A DNA stretch of 64,000 nt from Myxococcus sp046520405 (GTDB lineage: Bacteria; Myxococcota; Myxococcia; Myxococcales; Myxococcaceae). How positions within the stretch are numbered: the first letter of the stretch is position 1; each line of letters opens with the position of its first letter. The notes below the pieces were generated by a model. That model did not search any database. It worked only from the letters and a program-made list of their open reading frames with translations, and was not told the origin of the DNA. Below, piece by piece: positions 26,863 to 37,806 of the stretch. The stretch is taken from NCBI GenBank assembly GCA_046520405.1, contig JBKGHI010000017.1, forward strand, positions 1 to 64,000, given 5' to 3'. The translations under genes and the position numbers were made by a program.

Positions 26863-27393
26863 CGAGAGGTCTCCTGCGGGAAAGCCTACTCGCTTCCCGT
26901 GGCGCGCTCCGAGGGGCAGCGCGCCGTCCACGTGCGCGTGGTGTGCACCTCGCGCGCCATGAGACACGGGGGCATGGCGCCGCGGGGCGGAACGGCCTCC
27001 GAGAGGAGGAAACGCGGGGCCCTGTAGCGCGTTCCGCTACAGGACTCCGACGCGTGTGTCGCTCATTGCTACAGGGGGGCACGCCTCGCCTGGGAGTCGC
27101 GCGTTGCTGTCCGGCCGTGGCGGCAACAAAGGGAGTGGGTGCTACTGCCCGAAAGCAACCTCAGAAAATGGCGCGGCCAATATCTCCCGGAAGCGGCGGT
27201 CATGAACTGCCTGGGCCGCGCCCTGAATCGCCGGAGGAGTCGCACGCTGGCTGTGGGACTCCGAGCCAGCCCGGGTGCTTCAATGCGGTTGTGGTGCTGC
27301 AAACCGGCGCAGGTGTTCCACGTCGGTTGCGGCGCATGAGTCCATCCGCGGTGGTGCACGCTGCCGAGAGAACAGCGCGCCTGCGACACCGCT
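26863..27393. other. Intergenic region with a CTGTAGCG/CGCTACAG palindrome
   Basis: About 530 bases with no convincing gene; open frames here are Arg/Ser-rich and lack a family match or ribosome site. One structured element is visible: CTGTAGCG-cgttc-CGCTACAG at 27022-27042, with a further GCTACAG at 27068-27074. A related palindrome lies upstream of dnaB (37782-37799). Confidence 0.5.
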
Positions 27394-28410
27394 TCAGGCC
27401 GTCTTCGCCGCTTCCGCCTCGGCGAGCTTCTTGTGCGCCTGCGCGGTCAGCTCGAACGAGCGCAGCCGCGCGGCAGGGTCGTAGACCATCCCCGTCACCA
27501 TCAGCTCGTCGACCCGCGTGAGCCGGATGAAGTCCGCCAGCCCCTGCTGGACGGTGTCGGGCGCGCCGATGATGGAATACTTCAGCGCATGGTCGGCGCT
27601 CGCGCGGTCCAGGGGCGAGGCCACCGAATCAATGTCATCCACCGGCGGCGGCAGCTGCCCGGGCGTGCCCCGGCGCAGGCGGACGAACTGCTGCTGCACG
27701 GAGGTGAAGAGGCGCTGGGCCTCCTGGTCCGTGTCTGCCGCGAAGACATTCACACACGCCATGGCGTAGGGTTTGTCGAGCGACTCGGAAGGCTTGAAGC
27801 GCTCCCGGTAGATGTCCAGCGCTTGCAGCAGGGCATCCGGCGCGAAGTGGGACGCGAAGGCGAACGGCATGCCCAGCATCGCCGCGAGCTGCGCGCTGAA
27901 CAGGCTGGAGCCGAGCAACCAGATGGGCACCCGCAGCCCCGCGCCCGGCACCGCCTGGATGAGCTGCCCCGGCTCGGTGGGCTCGAAGTACGACTTCAGC
28001 TCCACGACGTCCTGGGGAAAGGTGTCCGCGCTCGCGGCCAGGTCGCGCCGCAGGGCGCGTGCCGTCAGCATGTCCGTGCCCGGCGCCCGGCCGAGTCCCA
28101 GGTCGATGCGCCCCGGGTAGAGCGTCTCCAGCGTGCCGAACTGCTCCGCGATGACCAGCGGCGCATGGTTGGGCAGCATGACGCCACCCGAGCCCACCCG
28201 GATGCTCTTCGTGCCTCCGGCCACGTAGCCGATGACGACGGACGTCGCCGCGCTGGCGATGCCCGTCATGTTGTGGTGCTCGGCCAGCCAGAAGCGCTTG
28301 AAGCCCCAGTCCTCCGCGCGCCGCGCCAGGTCCAGCGTGTTCCGCAGCGCGTCAGCCGCGGTGGAGCCCTGGGTGACGGGCGAGAGGTCGAGGACGGAGA
28401 AAGGAATCAT
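27394..28410 (-). CDS. LLM-class (luciferase-like) flavin-dependent oxidoreductase
   Basis: 338 residues. 'RFWLAEHHNMTGIASAATSVVIGYVAGGTKSIRVGSGGVMLPNHAPLVIAEQFGTLETLYPGRIDLGLGRAPGTD' (read as blocks) is the signature of the bacterial-luciferase family, group 1 (YhbW-like), which uses FMNH2 for oxygenation or F420/flavin-linked redox reactions. ATG 28410 gives 'MIPFSVLDLSPV', the canonical start. It lies 10 bases downstream of the spermidine-synthase-like gene and may be co-transcribed. Substrate unknown. Confidence 0.93.
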   Translation of the reverse strand: MIPFSVLDLSPVTQGSTAADALRNTLDLARRAEDWGFKRFWLAEHHNMTGIASAATSVVIGYVAGGTKSIRVGSGGVMLPNHAPLVIAEQFGTLETLYPGRIDLGLGRAPGTDMLTARALRRDLAASADTFPQDVVELKSYFEPTEPGQLIQAVPGAGLRVPIWLLGSSLFSAQLAAMLGMPFAFASHFAPDALLQALDIYRERFKPSESLDKPYAMACVNVFAADTDQEAQRLFTSVQQQFVRLRRGTPGQLPPPVDDIDSVASPLDRASADHALKYSIIGAPDTVQQGLADFIRLTRVDELMVTGMVYDPAARLRSFELTAQAHKKLAEAEAAKTA

Positions 28411-28420
28411 GGGGCCCGTA

Positions 28421-29104
28421 CTAACGCCGCCCCTGGGGCCTCCGCTTGCCCATGAACAGGGTGTGGCGCGTTCCCTTGGTGCCGTGGGCCGCCGGGTGGA
28501 GGACCTCCACGGTGAAGCCCGCCTGCTCCATGCGGCGCTCGAAGGCGGGGGAGGGCCCGGCGCTCCACACGCCCAGTACGCCCCCTGGCCGCAGCGCCTG
28601 GACGGCGTGTGCCAGTCCCACGCGCCCATAAAGCCCGTGGTTGTCGGGGTGGGTGAGGGCGGTGGGGCCGTTGTCCACGTCCAGCAGGATGGCGTCGTAG
28701 GTCCCCGCCAGACGGGCCATGTGCTTGCCCACGTCGGCCTCCACCACGGTGACGCGCGCATCCTCCAGCGGCGCTCCGGCCAGCGGCGCGAGCACTCCCC
28801 GGTTCCACGTCACCACCACCGGAAGCAGCTCGGCCACCGTGACGCGGGCATCCGGGCCCAGCCGGTCCAGCACCGCGCGGGTGGTGTAGCCAAAGCCCAG
28901 CCCCCCCACGAGCACCCGGACGCCGCTCCGGTCCTTGAGCCCCGCGCAGCCTGCCTCCGCCAGCGCTTCCTCGGAGCCGTGCTGCCGGCTGGACATCAGC
29001 GTCTGCCCCCGCACGCGGAAGACGTACTCGTCCCCGCGGCGGACCAGGGTGACTTCACCGACGTCCGGGACCTCTGCGCGCTCCAGCGTCTCCCAGGGCT
29101 TCAT
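28421..29104 (-). CDS. Spermidine-synthase-like SAM-fold protein
   Basis: 227 residues of a class I methyltransferase/spermidine synthase fold. Key blocks are 'VLVGGLGFGYTTRAVLD' (motif I, cofactor loop), 'VTVAELLPVVVTWNR' (acidic residue after strand 2) and 'YDAILLDVDNGPTAL' (strand 4 with Asp). The aspartates needed for polyamine binding in true SpeE are not clearly all present, and it lacks the N-terminal beta domain. It may be an aminopropyltransferase-like or methyltransferase enzyme on another substrate. ATG 29104 begins 'MKPWETLERAEVPDVGEV'. Confidence 0.8.
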   Translation of the reverse strand: MKPWETLERAEVPDVGEVTLVRRGDEYVFRVRGQTLMSSRQHGSEEALAEAGCAGLKDRSGVRVLVGGLGFGYTTRAVLDRLGPDARVTVAELLPVVVTWNRGVLAPLAGAPLEDARVTVVEADVGKHMARLAGTYDAILLDVDNGPTALTHPDNHGLYGRVGLAHAVQALRPGGVLGVWSAGPSPAFERRMEQAGFTVEVLHPAAHGTKGTRHTLFMGKRRPQGRR

Positions 29105-29131
29105 GGGCGGGGCTCTTCTCGCGGAGAGAGG

Positions 29132-29155
29132 CCCGGCGTCAAGCCATGACGCCGG
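29132..29155. terminator. Hairpin downstream of clpB
   Basis: CCCGGCGTCA pairs with TGACGCCGGG around a 4-5 base loop, followed on the clpB side by a second GC hairpin (about 29156-29180). It sits between the clpB stop (29184) and the next minus-strand gene, consistent with clpB termination. Confidence 0.65.
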
Positions 29156-29183
29156 GCCGGGGGCATCCGCGGACGCCCGGGCT

Positions 29184-31808
<2,625 letters not shown>

Positions 31809-31936
31809 GTCTCCAACGTAAGAGTCGGACACCCCTTGGCAAGCAGCGCGCGTCGCGCGGTGTTTTTGCTCGCCCTGAAATTGTTTGGACTCCTGGTAAC
31901 CGCTGGGTTTTCGCGGTGCTGGAGTTGCCAGCGGGT

Positions 31937-32572
31937 ATGATGCCGGGTATAGGCGGCGCCCAATCCCCTGGGGGGCTGACACTGCAAGCGCACGGCGGAT
32001 ATCTCCTACGACTCGAGAGCTTCAGCGGCCTGGAGCTGCTCCGGCTGGCGCGTGAAGCGCTGGCGCTGGACGGCGCGATGGGCGCGACGGGGCTGCAGGT
32101 GTCCGTCAACCGGCGCCGCAAAGTGGTCCGTCTGGCGTACGTGGGCCCCTTCACGGCGGGGCGGCAGGGCGCGCACTGGTATGCGGCCCACCATGCGCTC
32201 CCCCGGCTGCTCTCCCGGGCGGCGAACGCCGCTGTCCAGGCCTACGTCTATGATCCAGACGAAGGCGAGCAGGTCATCGCGTACGGCAACGGCCGGCGCG
32301 TGGGCGGTGAGCGGGTCGTCTATGAGGACGTGGAGCTCCCGGTGCCGCTGGACCAGATGGACGACGCGGCCTTCAAGCACATGCAGGAGCGCTGGCCGGT
32401 GGGCCACCTGGCCTACGTGTTCGGCCTGACGCGCAAGGAGCTGCTGCGGCTGCCGCGCGTGGCCCCGGGCCACGTGCTGGCGCTGGAGGACCGGGACGCG
32501 GAGGGCGCCGCCATCCTGGAGGCCCTCCTGCCGACCTGCCAGGTGACGCTCCCGGAGTCCGACGCTCTCTGA
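31937..32572 (+). CDS. Conserved-looking hypothetical protein
   Basis: I do not recognise this family. About 211 residues from ATG 31937 (a GTG at 31916 is also possible), no signal peptide or membrane segment. The sequence is balanced in composition, not a GC artefact, with blocks such as 'GLQVSVNRRRKVVRLAYVGPFTAGRQGAHWYAAHHALPRLL' (in parts), 'VYDPDEGEQVIAYGNG' and 'HMQERWPVGHLAYVFGLTRKELLRLPRV'. It resembles a soluble alpha/beta protein. It is divergent from clpB and convergent with the membrane protein gene (3 bases apart). Confidence 0.65.
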   Translation: MMPGIGGAQSPGGLTLQAHGGYLLRLESFSGLELLRLAREALALDGAMGATGLQVSVNRRRKVVRLAYVGPFTAGRQGAHWYAAHHALPRLLSRAANAAVQAYVYDPDEGEQVIAYGNGRRVGGERVVYEDVELPVPLDQMDDAAFKHMQERWPVGHLAYVFGLTRKELLRLPRVAPGHVLALEDRDAEGAAILEALLPTCQVTLPESDAL

Positions 32573-32575
32573 GGG

Positions 32576-33217
32576 CTACTGCTCCTGCGGGCCGTCCTGC
32601 ACCGCGACGGCGTCGCGGACGCGCTGGCTGCGGAAGTACTGCCCCAGAATCACGAAGGTCCCCGCCACCACCGCGGTGCCGAAGATGGCGGTGCCCGCGC
32701 CCATGGCGCCCAGGATTTCGCGCGAGGCCTCAATCGTGATGTCCGGCGGGAACTCCGGCATCTTGCTCATCGGCTCGGCCAGCGCGGCGAACAGGCGCTG
32801 CTTGGCCACCGACATCTGCGCGCCGTCGATGGTGCGCAGCACGGCGGCGATGATGGCCGCGCGGCTCAGCACCCGGCGCATGGCGTCGCGAGACAGGTTC
32901 TCCGGGCTCAGCATTCGCGCCGCGGACACGCTGACGAAGGCGCAGGCCACGGCCAGCAAGGCCAGCAGCACCGCGCGGGGCTCCCGCATGGGTTCCAGCG
33001 TCGCGTAGTAGACCTCGAAGACCTTCGCGTCGAGCGGCGGGGCGCCGGGGATTCGAGGCAGCTCCTGCTCCAGCCGAAGCGAGCGGGCCTCGTAGAAGTT
33101 CGCCATCTCCACGGCTTCGAGCAGGGACGACCAGCCCGTGAGGATGGAGAGCACCAGGCCCACGATGGCGGCGAAGCGGATGCCGCCCGGCAGCCCCTTC
33201 CTTCCAGAGTGCTTCAC
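32576..33217 (-). CDS. Membrane protein of unknown function (three-gene operon, last gene)
   Basis: 213 residues with membrane segments at about 15-35, 82-102 and 172-193. Between them is a periplasmic loop ('NFYEARSLRLEQELPRIPGAPP') and a cytoplasmic helix-rich stretch. No domain is recognised. It overlaps the DUF1844 gene by 4 bases, so the two are translationally coupled. Confidence 0.7.
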   Translation of the reverse strand: MKHSGRKGLPGGIRFAAIVGLVLSILTGWSSLLEAVEMANFYEARSLRLEQELPRIPGAPPLDAKVFEVYYATLEPMREPRAVLLALLAVACAFVSVSAARMLSPENLSRDAMRRVLSRAAIIAAVLRTIDGAQMSVAKQRLFAALAEPMSKMPEFPPDITIEASREILGAMGAGTAIFGTAVVAGTFVILGQYFRSQRVRDAVAVQDGPQEQ

Positions 33218-33528
33218 CGCTTGGTCGCCTCCACGAAACGCAGGCGCAGGTCGGCGAGCAGCCCGTCGAAGAGCTTCTCCTCCTCCGCCGTGAGGTTGCC
33301 CCGCGTCTTGACGCGCAGCATGGACAAGAGGTCCAGGTTCTGCCGGGCCAGCGGCAGGTCCTTCGCCGTCTGACCCGTTTCAGGATTGGGAGCACCTCCC
33401 AGGTGGATGAGCACCGCGGTGCCCAGCCCCACGATGAAGGTGCTGAAGGAAATCGACTCCTCGGACGCGGAGCGCGCTTCCCCCCGCATCACGAAGGTCT
33501 CGCCGCGCTTCTCGTCCGCGGAGCTCAT
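33214..33528 (-). CDS. DUF1844 family protein
   Basis: 104 residues. 'SFSTFIVGLGTAVLIHLG', 'ETGQTAKDLPLARQNLDLLSML' and 'KTRGNLTAEEEKLFDGLLADLRLRFVEATK' match the DUF1844 family throughout; these are small proteins of unknown function widespread in Deltaproteobacteria and Planctomycetes. Overlaps both neighbours by 4 bases. Confidence 0.85.
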   Translation of the reverse strand: MSSADEKRGETFVMRGEARSASEESISFSTFIVGLGTAVLIHLGGAPNPETGQTAKDLPLARQNLDLLSMLRVKTRGNLTAEEEKLFDGLLADLRLRFVEATKR

Positions 33529-33911
33529 GCGGAGGCCGGCCCCTCGTCGTCGCTGGAGGCCTTGTCGCTGGCGCTGTCGTCGCTGTCATCCGCGTCGTCG
33601 TCGCTGTCATCCGCGTCGTCGCCGCTGACGTCCGCGTTCGCGGCGGCCAGCGTGGCCTCGACGTCGGACGTGGCCTCGACGTCGGACGTGTCCTCGTCCT
33701 CGTCCTCGTCCTCGTCGTCGAAGTCATCCTCGTCGTCGTCGAAGTCGTCGGCGTCGTCGAGCATGAGCGTCTCCACGGGGACGGACTTCTCCGCCACGTC
33801 GGGCAGGCCCTGGAGGTGGCGCTCGTACTCCGCCTCGTCGAGCTGGCCAGAGCGCACGTACCGCTCCACGGTGCGCTTATCGAGGTACTTCGGGTCCGCC
33901 GAATCCGCCAT
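33525..33911 (-). CDS. Acidic low-complexity protein, first gene of the DUF1844 operon
   Basis: 128 residues. Residues 1-~50 look folded ('YLDKRTVERYVRSGQLDEAEYERHLQGLPD'). From about residue 51 the chain is Asp/Glu/Ser repeats ('DDFDDDEDDFDDEDEDEDED', then two 'TSDVEAT' units), so extremely acidic and disordered. The repeats are GTCGTC/GAC-rich DNA prone to slippage. The N-terminal part resembles short C4-type or zinc-free regulators only loosely; no function assigned. Overlaps DUF1844 by 4 bases. Confidence 0.7.
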   Translation of the reverse strand: MADSADPKYLDKRTVERYVRSGQLDEAEYERHLQGLPDVAEKSVPVETLMLDDADDFDDDEDDFDDEDEDEDEDTSDVEATSDVEATLAAANADVSGDDADDSDDDADDSDDSASDKASSDDEGPASA

Positions 33912-34003
33912 GGTTCAAATCCTCAGAATTGCTTGGAAAACAGCGCGGCACCTTATAGCAGGGTGGCCATCTGTCAACGCCGCCGTCCCGCCTTCCAGAG
34001 CCG

Positions 34004-34660
34004 ATGAACGCACCATCCCGCCCGCACCTTCCCCGCGGTCCCTACCTGCTGTGCGACGACTCCGTCCTCCCAGAACTTCCACTGGTGGACAAGGCGGCCC
34101 GGCTGGTGGCCGGCGGGGCTCGGGTGGTGCAACTGCGCATGAAGCGCACCTCTGTCCGTGAGGCGCTGGCCGCCGCGCGGCAGGTGGTGGCGGTGTGCCG
34201 CCGGGAAGGCGCGCTGTGCCTGGTGAACGACCGGGTGGACCTGGCGCTGCTGGCGGACGCGGACGGGGTGCACGTGGGCGATGAGGACGTGCCCGCAGAG
34301 GACGCGCGCGCGCTGCTGGGGCCTGGCCGCCTGGTGGGCGTCACGGTGCGAGACGTGGCGGGCGCTCGGGCGGCACAGGCGGCGGGGGCGGACTATGTGG
34401 GCCTGGGCCCCGTCTTCCCCACGTCGACGAAGCAGGTTCCCGCGCCGGTGCTGGGCCTGGAGTCCTTCGCGGCCGTCGTCCGTGAAAGCCCGCTGCCGGT
34501 GGTGGGGATTGGTGGGGTAGGGCTGGCGAACATCGCGAGCGTCGCGGCGGCCGGAGCGCACTGCGCGGCGGTGGTGTCGGACGCGCTGCTCGCGGCGGAT
34601 ATCACCGCGCGTGTGAGAGCGCTGTCCGCCGCGTTTGAACAGGGGCGCTCCGGGGCATAG
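34004..34660 (+). CDS. thiE: Thiamine-phosphate synthase
   Basis: Condenses HMP-PP and thiazole phosphate to thiamine phosphate. The 218-residue TIM barrel shows 'VQLRMKRTSVREA' (substrate pyrophosphate site), 'CLVNDRVDLALLADADGVHVGDEDVP' in order, 'GADYVGLGPVFPTSTKQ' and 'VVGIGGV' at strand 7. The start is ATG 34004. The second thiamine enzyme, a ThiD-like kinase, lies broken downstream (35442-36179). The intervening gene is a peptidase C26 enzyme. No TPP riboswitch was evident in the 92 bases upstream. Confidence 0.95.
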   Translation: MNAPSRPHLPRGPYLLCDDSVLPELPLVDKAARLVAGGARVVQLRMKRTSVREALAAARQVVAVCRREGALCLVNDRVDLALLADADGVHVGDEDVPAEDARALLGPGRLVGVTVRDVAGARAAQAAGADYVGLGPVFPTSTKQVPAPVLGLESFAAVVRESPLPVVGIGGVGLANIASVAAAGAHCAAVVSDALLAADITARVRALSAAFEQGRSGA

Positions 34661-34680
34661 CCTCGAAGCCAGGAGCCTCC

Positions 34681-35445
34681 ATGAACAACCATCCGCGTCA
34701 CCACGGGCCGGCGCCGCGCCGCCCCAACATCGGCATCACCCCGGACTGGAGTCCGGCCGGAGACCAGCCCTTTGCCCGCTACGAGCTGAAGGTGCCGTAC
34801 GCGGACGCCGTCCTTCGCGCGGGCGGGCTGCCATTCGTGCTGCCGTATTCGGACGAGCCGGCCTGCGTGGAGTCCTATCTGGACCGCGTCTCCGGGGTGC
34901 TCATCACGGGCGGCGCGTTCGACATTCCTCCGTCGGCCTATGGCGAGGAGGCGCGCGAAGGACTGGGGGCGCTGAAGGAGGGCCGCACCGCGTTCGAGGC
35001 GGCGCTGATGCGCGGCGCGCTCAAGCGCAACCTCCCGGTGCTGGGCATCTGCGGCGGCATGCAGCTGCTCAACGTCATCCTGGGCGGCACGCTGTACCAG
35101 GACATCGGCCGCGAGGTGGAGGGCGCCCGCGAGCACGAGCAGAAGCATGACCGCACCCACCCGCAGCACCCGGTGGACGTGAAGAGCGGCACGTTGCTGG
35201 CGGAGGCGGTGGGGCACGGCCAGTTGATGGTCAACTCCACCCACCACCAGTCGGTGCGCGGCGTGGGCAAGGACGTGACGATTACCGCGGTGGCGCCGGA
35301 TGGCGTGGTGGAGGCCATCGAGTCCACCGTGCACGCCTTCGCCGTGGGCGTGCAGTGGCACCCCGAATACATGTCCACGACGATTCCGGTGCACGTGGGG
35401 CTCTACAAGGCATTCGTGCAGAAGGCGCGCGAGCACCGCCGGTGA
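34681..35445 (+). CDS. Gamma-glutamyl-GABA hydrolase family protein (peptidase C26, PuuD-like)
   Basis: 254-residue class I glutamine-amidotransferase fold that hydrolyses gamma-glutamyl amides. The nucleophile is Cys124 in 'LGICGGMQLLN', and the His/Glu pair is in 'VQWHPEY' (His227, Glu229). 'GVLITGGAFDIPPSAYG' is the family's oxyanion-loop region. E. coli PuuD acts on gamma-glutamyl-GABA in putrescine breakdown; no other puu genes are nearby, so the substrate here is open. Ends with GTGA overlap to the thiD-like gene. Confidence 0.88.
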   Translation: MNNHPRHHGPAPRRPNIGITPDWSPAGDQPFARYELKVPYADAVLRAGGLPFVLPYSDEPACVESYLDRVSGVLITGGAFDIPPSAYGEEAREGLGALKEGRTAFEAALMRGALKRNLPVLGICGGMQLLNVILGGTLYQDIGREVEGAREHEQKHDRTHPQHPVDVKSGTLLAEAVGHGQLMVNSTHHQSVRGVGKDVTITAVAPDGVVEAIESTVHAFAVGVQWHPEYMSTTIPVHVGLYKAFVQKAREHRR

Positions 35446-36179
35446 GCGCTCGCGTCCTCCTGCTGGCGGGGCTGGAGCCCACGGGGCGGGCGGGGCTGTT
35501 GGCGGATGTCGCCGCGGTGCGTGCGTTGCGAGGGCTGCCGTGGCGGTGCCCACCGCGCAGACGGCGCAGGGCGTGCGGACCTTCACCTGGACGGCCTCGC
35601 CGCCGCGCGTGTTGACCGCGCAGGTGGCCGCCGCGCTCGAGCTGGGGCCGGTGCACGCGGTGAAGTGCGGCATGGTGCCCGCGCGGGCGCAGCTCGTGTC
35701 CGCGCAGCGGGCGCTGGAAGGGACGGGCGCGTGGTGGGTGGTGGACCCGGTGGTGCGTACGTCCGGGTGAGCCGCTGACGCGCCTGTCCGCGCGGGCCTA
35801 CCTGGCGTTGGCCGGGCCACGCGTGGTGCTCACGCCGAACCTGGATGAAGCAGGGTGGCTGCTGGGCCGCCCCGTGGCGCGCACGGTGGCCGAGGCCGCC
35901 GAGGCCGCCGAGGCTTTGGCGTCCCACGGCTTCGGCGCGGTGCTGGTGAAGGGCGGGCACTTGCCGGACACGCAGGGGCTGGCGGACGTGTTGGCCACGC
36001 CGGGCCGCTTGCGCGTGCTGGAGGGCCGCCGGTTGGCGCGTGCCCCTGGACGCCGCGGCACGGGGTGCAGGTTGGCGTCCGCGCTGGCCACGGAGCTGGG
36101 GCGAGGCCGGACGCTGGAGACGGCGGTGCGTTCTGCCCGCGCGCTGGTGGTGCGCTACCTGCGGACGGGCTCGGAGTAG
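35442..36179 (+). pseudogene. thiD: ThiD-like HMP(-phosphate) kinase with two compensating frameshifts
   Basis: Ribokinase-like kinase of thiamine synthesis, broken in two places. Start GTG 35442 overlaps the preceding stop. Frame 0 reads 'VLLLAGLEPTGRAGLLADVAAVRAL'. One base is missing near 35540 and the next block, 'AVPTAQTAQGVR ... AVKCGMVPARAQ ... WWVVDPVV', continues in another frame. One extra base near 35767 ('TCCGGGTGAGCCG') returns to frame 0, which runs 'RVVLTPNLDEAGWLLG ... AVLVKGGHLPD ... GRRGTGCRLASALATELG' to the stop. The anion-hole 'GTGC' motif is intact. Equal and opposite one-base errors fit sequencing indels as well as decay. Confidence 0.85.
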
Positions 36180-36369
36180 TGCGAAGCCGGGGCTCATGGC
36201 GCGCCAGGCTGCGCGTTGCAGCCGGGCCTCATGAGGACAGGCTTCGCGAAGGCCATCCGCTGCGTCGCGGAGGCTCACGGTGCCGGCGGACGCTGAATCG
36301 GCTCGGTGCTCCTGAGGGCCCGTCTCCTGGGCGCACGGGGGGGCGCTCTGGAATGGAGCGGAGCGTCCG

Positions 36370-37737
36370 TCAATCCGTGCGTTGGCGGCTCTCGAAGCGG
36401 GTGTACTCGGCGAGGAACACCAGGTCGATGGAGCCGATGGGGCCGTTACGCTGCTTGGCGACGATGAGCTCCACGGGGATGACGGTGCTGGACTGCTGCG
36501 CCGGTTGCCCGTCGGGGCCCTCTTCAGACGTCTCTCGGTGGATGAACATCACCACGTCGGCGTCCTGCTCGATGGAGCCGGACTCACGGAGGTCGGACAG
36601 CAGGGGCTTGCCGTCCTTGCGGTCCTCCACCTTTCGGCTGAGCTGACTGAGCGCGATGATGGGCACCTCCAGCTCCTTGGCGAGCTGCTTCAGTGCACGG
36701 GAGATTTCGGCGACCTCGAGCTGGCGGCTCTCCACCTTGCCCTTCTGGTGCATGAGCTGGAGGTAGTCGATGACGATGAGCGACAGGCGCGGGTCGCGCT
36801 GCTTCACGCGGCGGGCCTTGGCGCGCAGGTCGAACGGGGACAGACCACCCGAGTCGTCGATGTAGATGGGCGCGTTGTAGAGCGCGCCCGCCATCTCCTG
36901 GAACTTCTCCTCGTCGTGCGGCGTCAGCCGGCCGCCGCGCAGCTTCTTCATGTCCACGCGCGCGGTGGAGGCCAGCAGACGCATCAGCAGCTGGTCGGCG
37001 GGCATTTCGAGGCTGAAGATGCCGACGGCCTTGTTCTCCTTCAGCGCCGCGTGCACCGCGATGTTCATCGCGAAGGACGTCTTGCCGATGCCGGGACGCG
37101 CCGCGAGGATGATGAGCTCGCCCGCGTGCAGGCCGGTGAGCTGGTTGTCCAGGTCGATGTAGCCGGTGGACAGGCCCGTGATGCCCGTGGCCGCCGCCTT
37201 CATCTTGTCGAGCAGATCGAGCGTGTGCTCCATCAGCTCGCTGACCGGGCGCAGGTCGCCCTCGCGCTTCTTCTCCGCGAGGAGGAACACCTTGCGCTCG
37301 GCCTCGTCGAGCAGCACCTCCAGCTCGCCCGTCTCCTGGCTGGCGAGGTCCTGAATCTCCTTGCCCGCCTGGGCCAGGCGGCGGCGGATGGCCTGGTCCT
37401 TGACGATCTGCGCGTACTGGACCGCGTTGGACGCGATGGGCACCACCTGGTCCAGCCGCATCAGGTAGGCCGGACCGCCCACCGACACCAGGTGGCCCAA
37501 CACCTTCAGCTCCTCGGCCAGCGTCAGGTGGTCCACCTGTCGCGACTGGCCGTCGAGCTTCAGCATCGCCTCGAAAATCTGGGCGTGCGCGGGGCTGGAG
37601 AAGTCCTCGGGGTGGACGACCTCGCCCACCGCGGCGATCAGCGTGTTGTCCGCCAGCACGGCGCCCAGCACGGCGCGCTCCGCGGCGAGGTCCTCGTGGA
37701 CCTTCCGACCCTCTCTGAACTCGTGGACATTCTCCAT
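36370..37737 (-). CDS. dnaB: Replicative DNA helicase DnaB
   Basis: Hexameric 5'-3' helicase of the replisome. 455 residues: N-terminal dimerising domain (about 15-110), linker, and RecA-like domain with Walker A 'ARPGIGKTSFAMN' (residues 213-225), 'GIFSLEMPADQLLMRLL', 'LSLIVIDYLQLM' (Walker B) and 'QLSRKVEDRKDGKPLLSDLRESGSIEQDAD'. Canonical length and motifs, no intein. Start 'MENVHEFREGRKVHEDLAAERAVLG'. Unlike many bacteria it is not directly next to rplI. A perfect palindrome lies just upstream. Confidence 0.97.
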   Translation of the reverse strand: MENVHEFREGRKVHEDLAAERAVLGAVLADNTLIAAVGEVVHPEDFSSPAHAQIFEAMLKLDGQSRQVDHLTLAEELKVLGHLVSVGGPAYLMRLDQVVPIASNAVQYAQIVKDQAIRRRLAQAGKEIQDLASQETGELEVLLDEAERKVFLLAEKKREGDLRPVSELMEHTLDLLDKMKAAATGITGLSTGYIDLDNQLTGLHAGELIILAARPGIGKTSFAMNIAVHAALKENKAVGIFSLEMPADQLLMRLLASTARVDMKKLRGGRLTPHDEEKFQEMAGALYNAPIYIDDSGGLSPFDLRAKARRVKQRDPRLSLIVIDYLQLMHQKGKVESRQLEVAEISRALKQLAKELEVPIIALSQLSRKVEDRKDGKPLLSDLRESGSIEQDADVVMFIHRETSEEGPDGQPAQQSSTVIPVELIVAKQRNGPIGSIDLVFLAEYTRFESRQRTD

Positions 37738-37781
37738 GGCGGCTCGCCCACTCTACAGGCAGGGCTGACACAGCCAAGTTT

Positions 37782-37799
37782 TGCTACAGCCCTGTAGCA
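37782..37799. promoter_or_regulatory. Perfect 18-bp palindrome upstream of dnaB
   Basis: TGCTACAG-CC-CTGTAGCA, two 8-bp arms with a 2-bp centre, 45 bases before the dnaB start codon and just after the LytTR regulator stop. The 2-bp spacer is too short for a stable RNA hairpin, so a dimeric DNA-binding protein site is more likely than a terminator. A looser relative is at 27022-27042. Confidence 0.5.
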
Positions 37800-37806
37800 C
37801 GCACGC

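Noticed and set aside
33525..33800. GTC/GAC trinucleotide runs that could suggest a satellite or CRISPR-like array
   Set aside because: They encode the acidic tail of an intact reading frame; units are irregular with no spacers.
36382..37797. A 471-codon plus-strand frame opposite dnaB
   Set aside because: Composition of a shadow frame; DnaB motifs are all on the minus strand.
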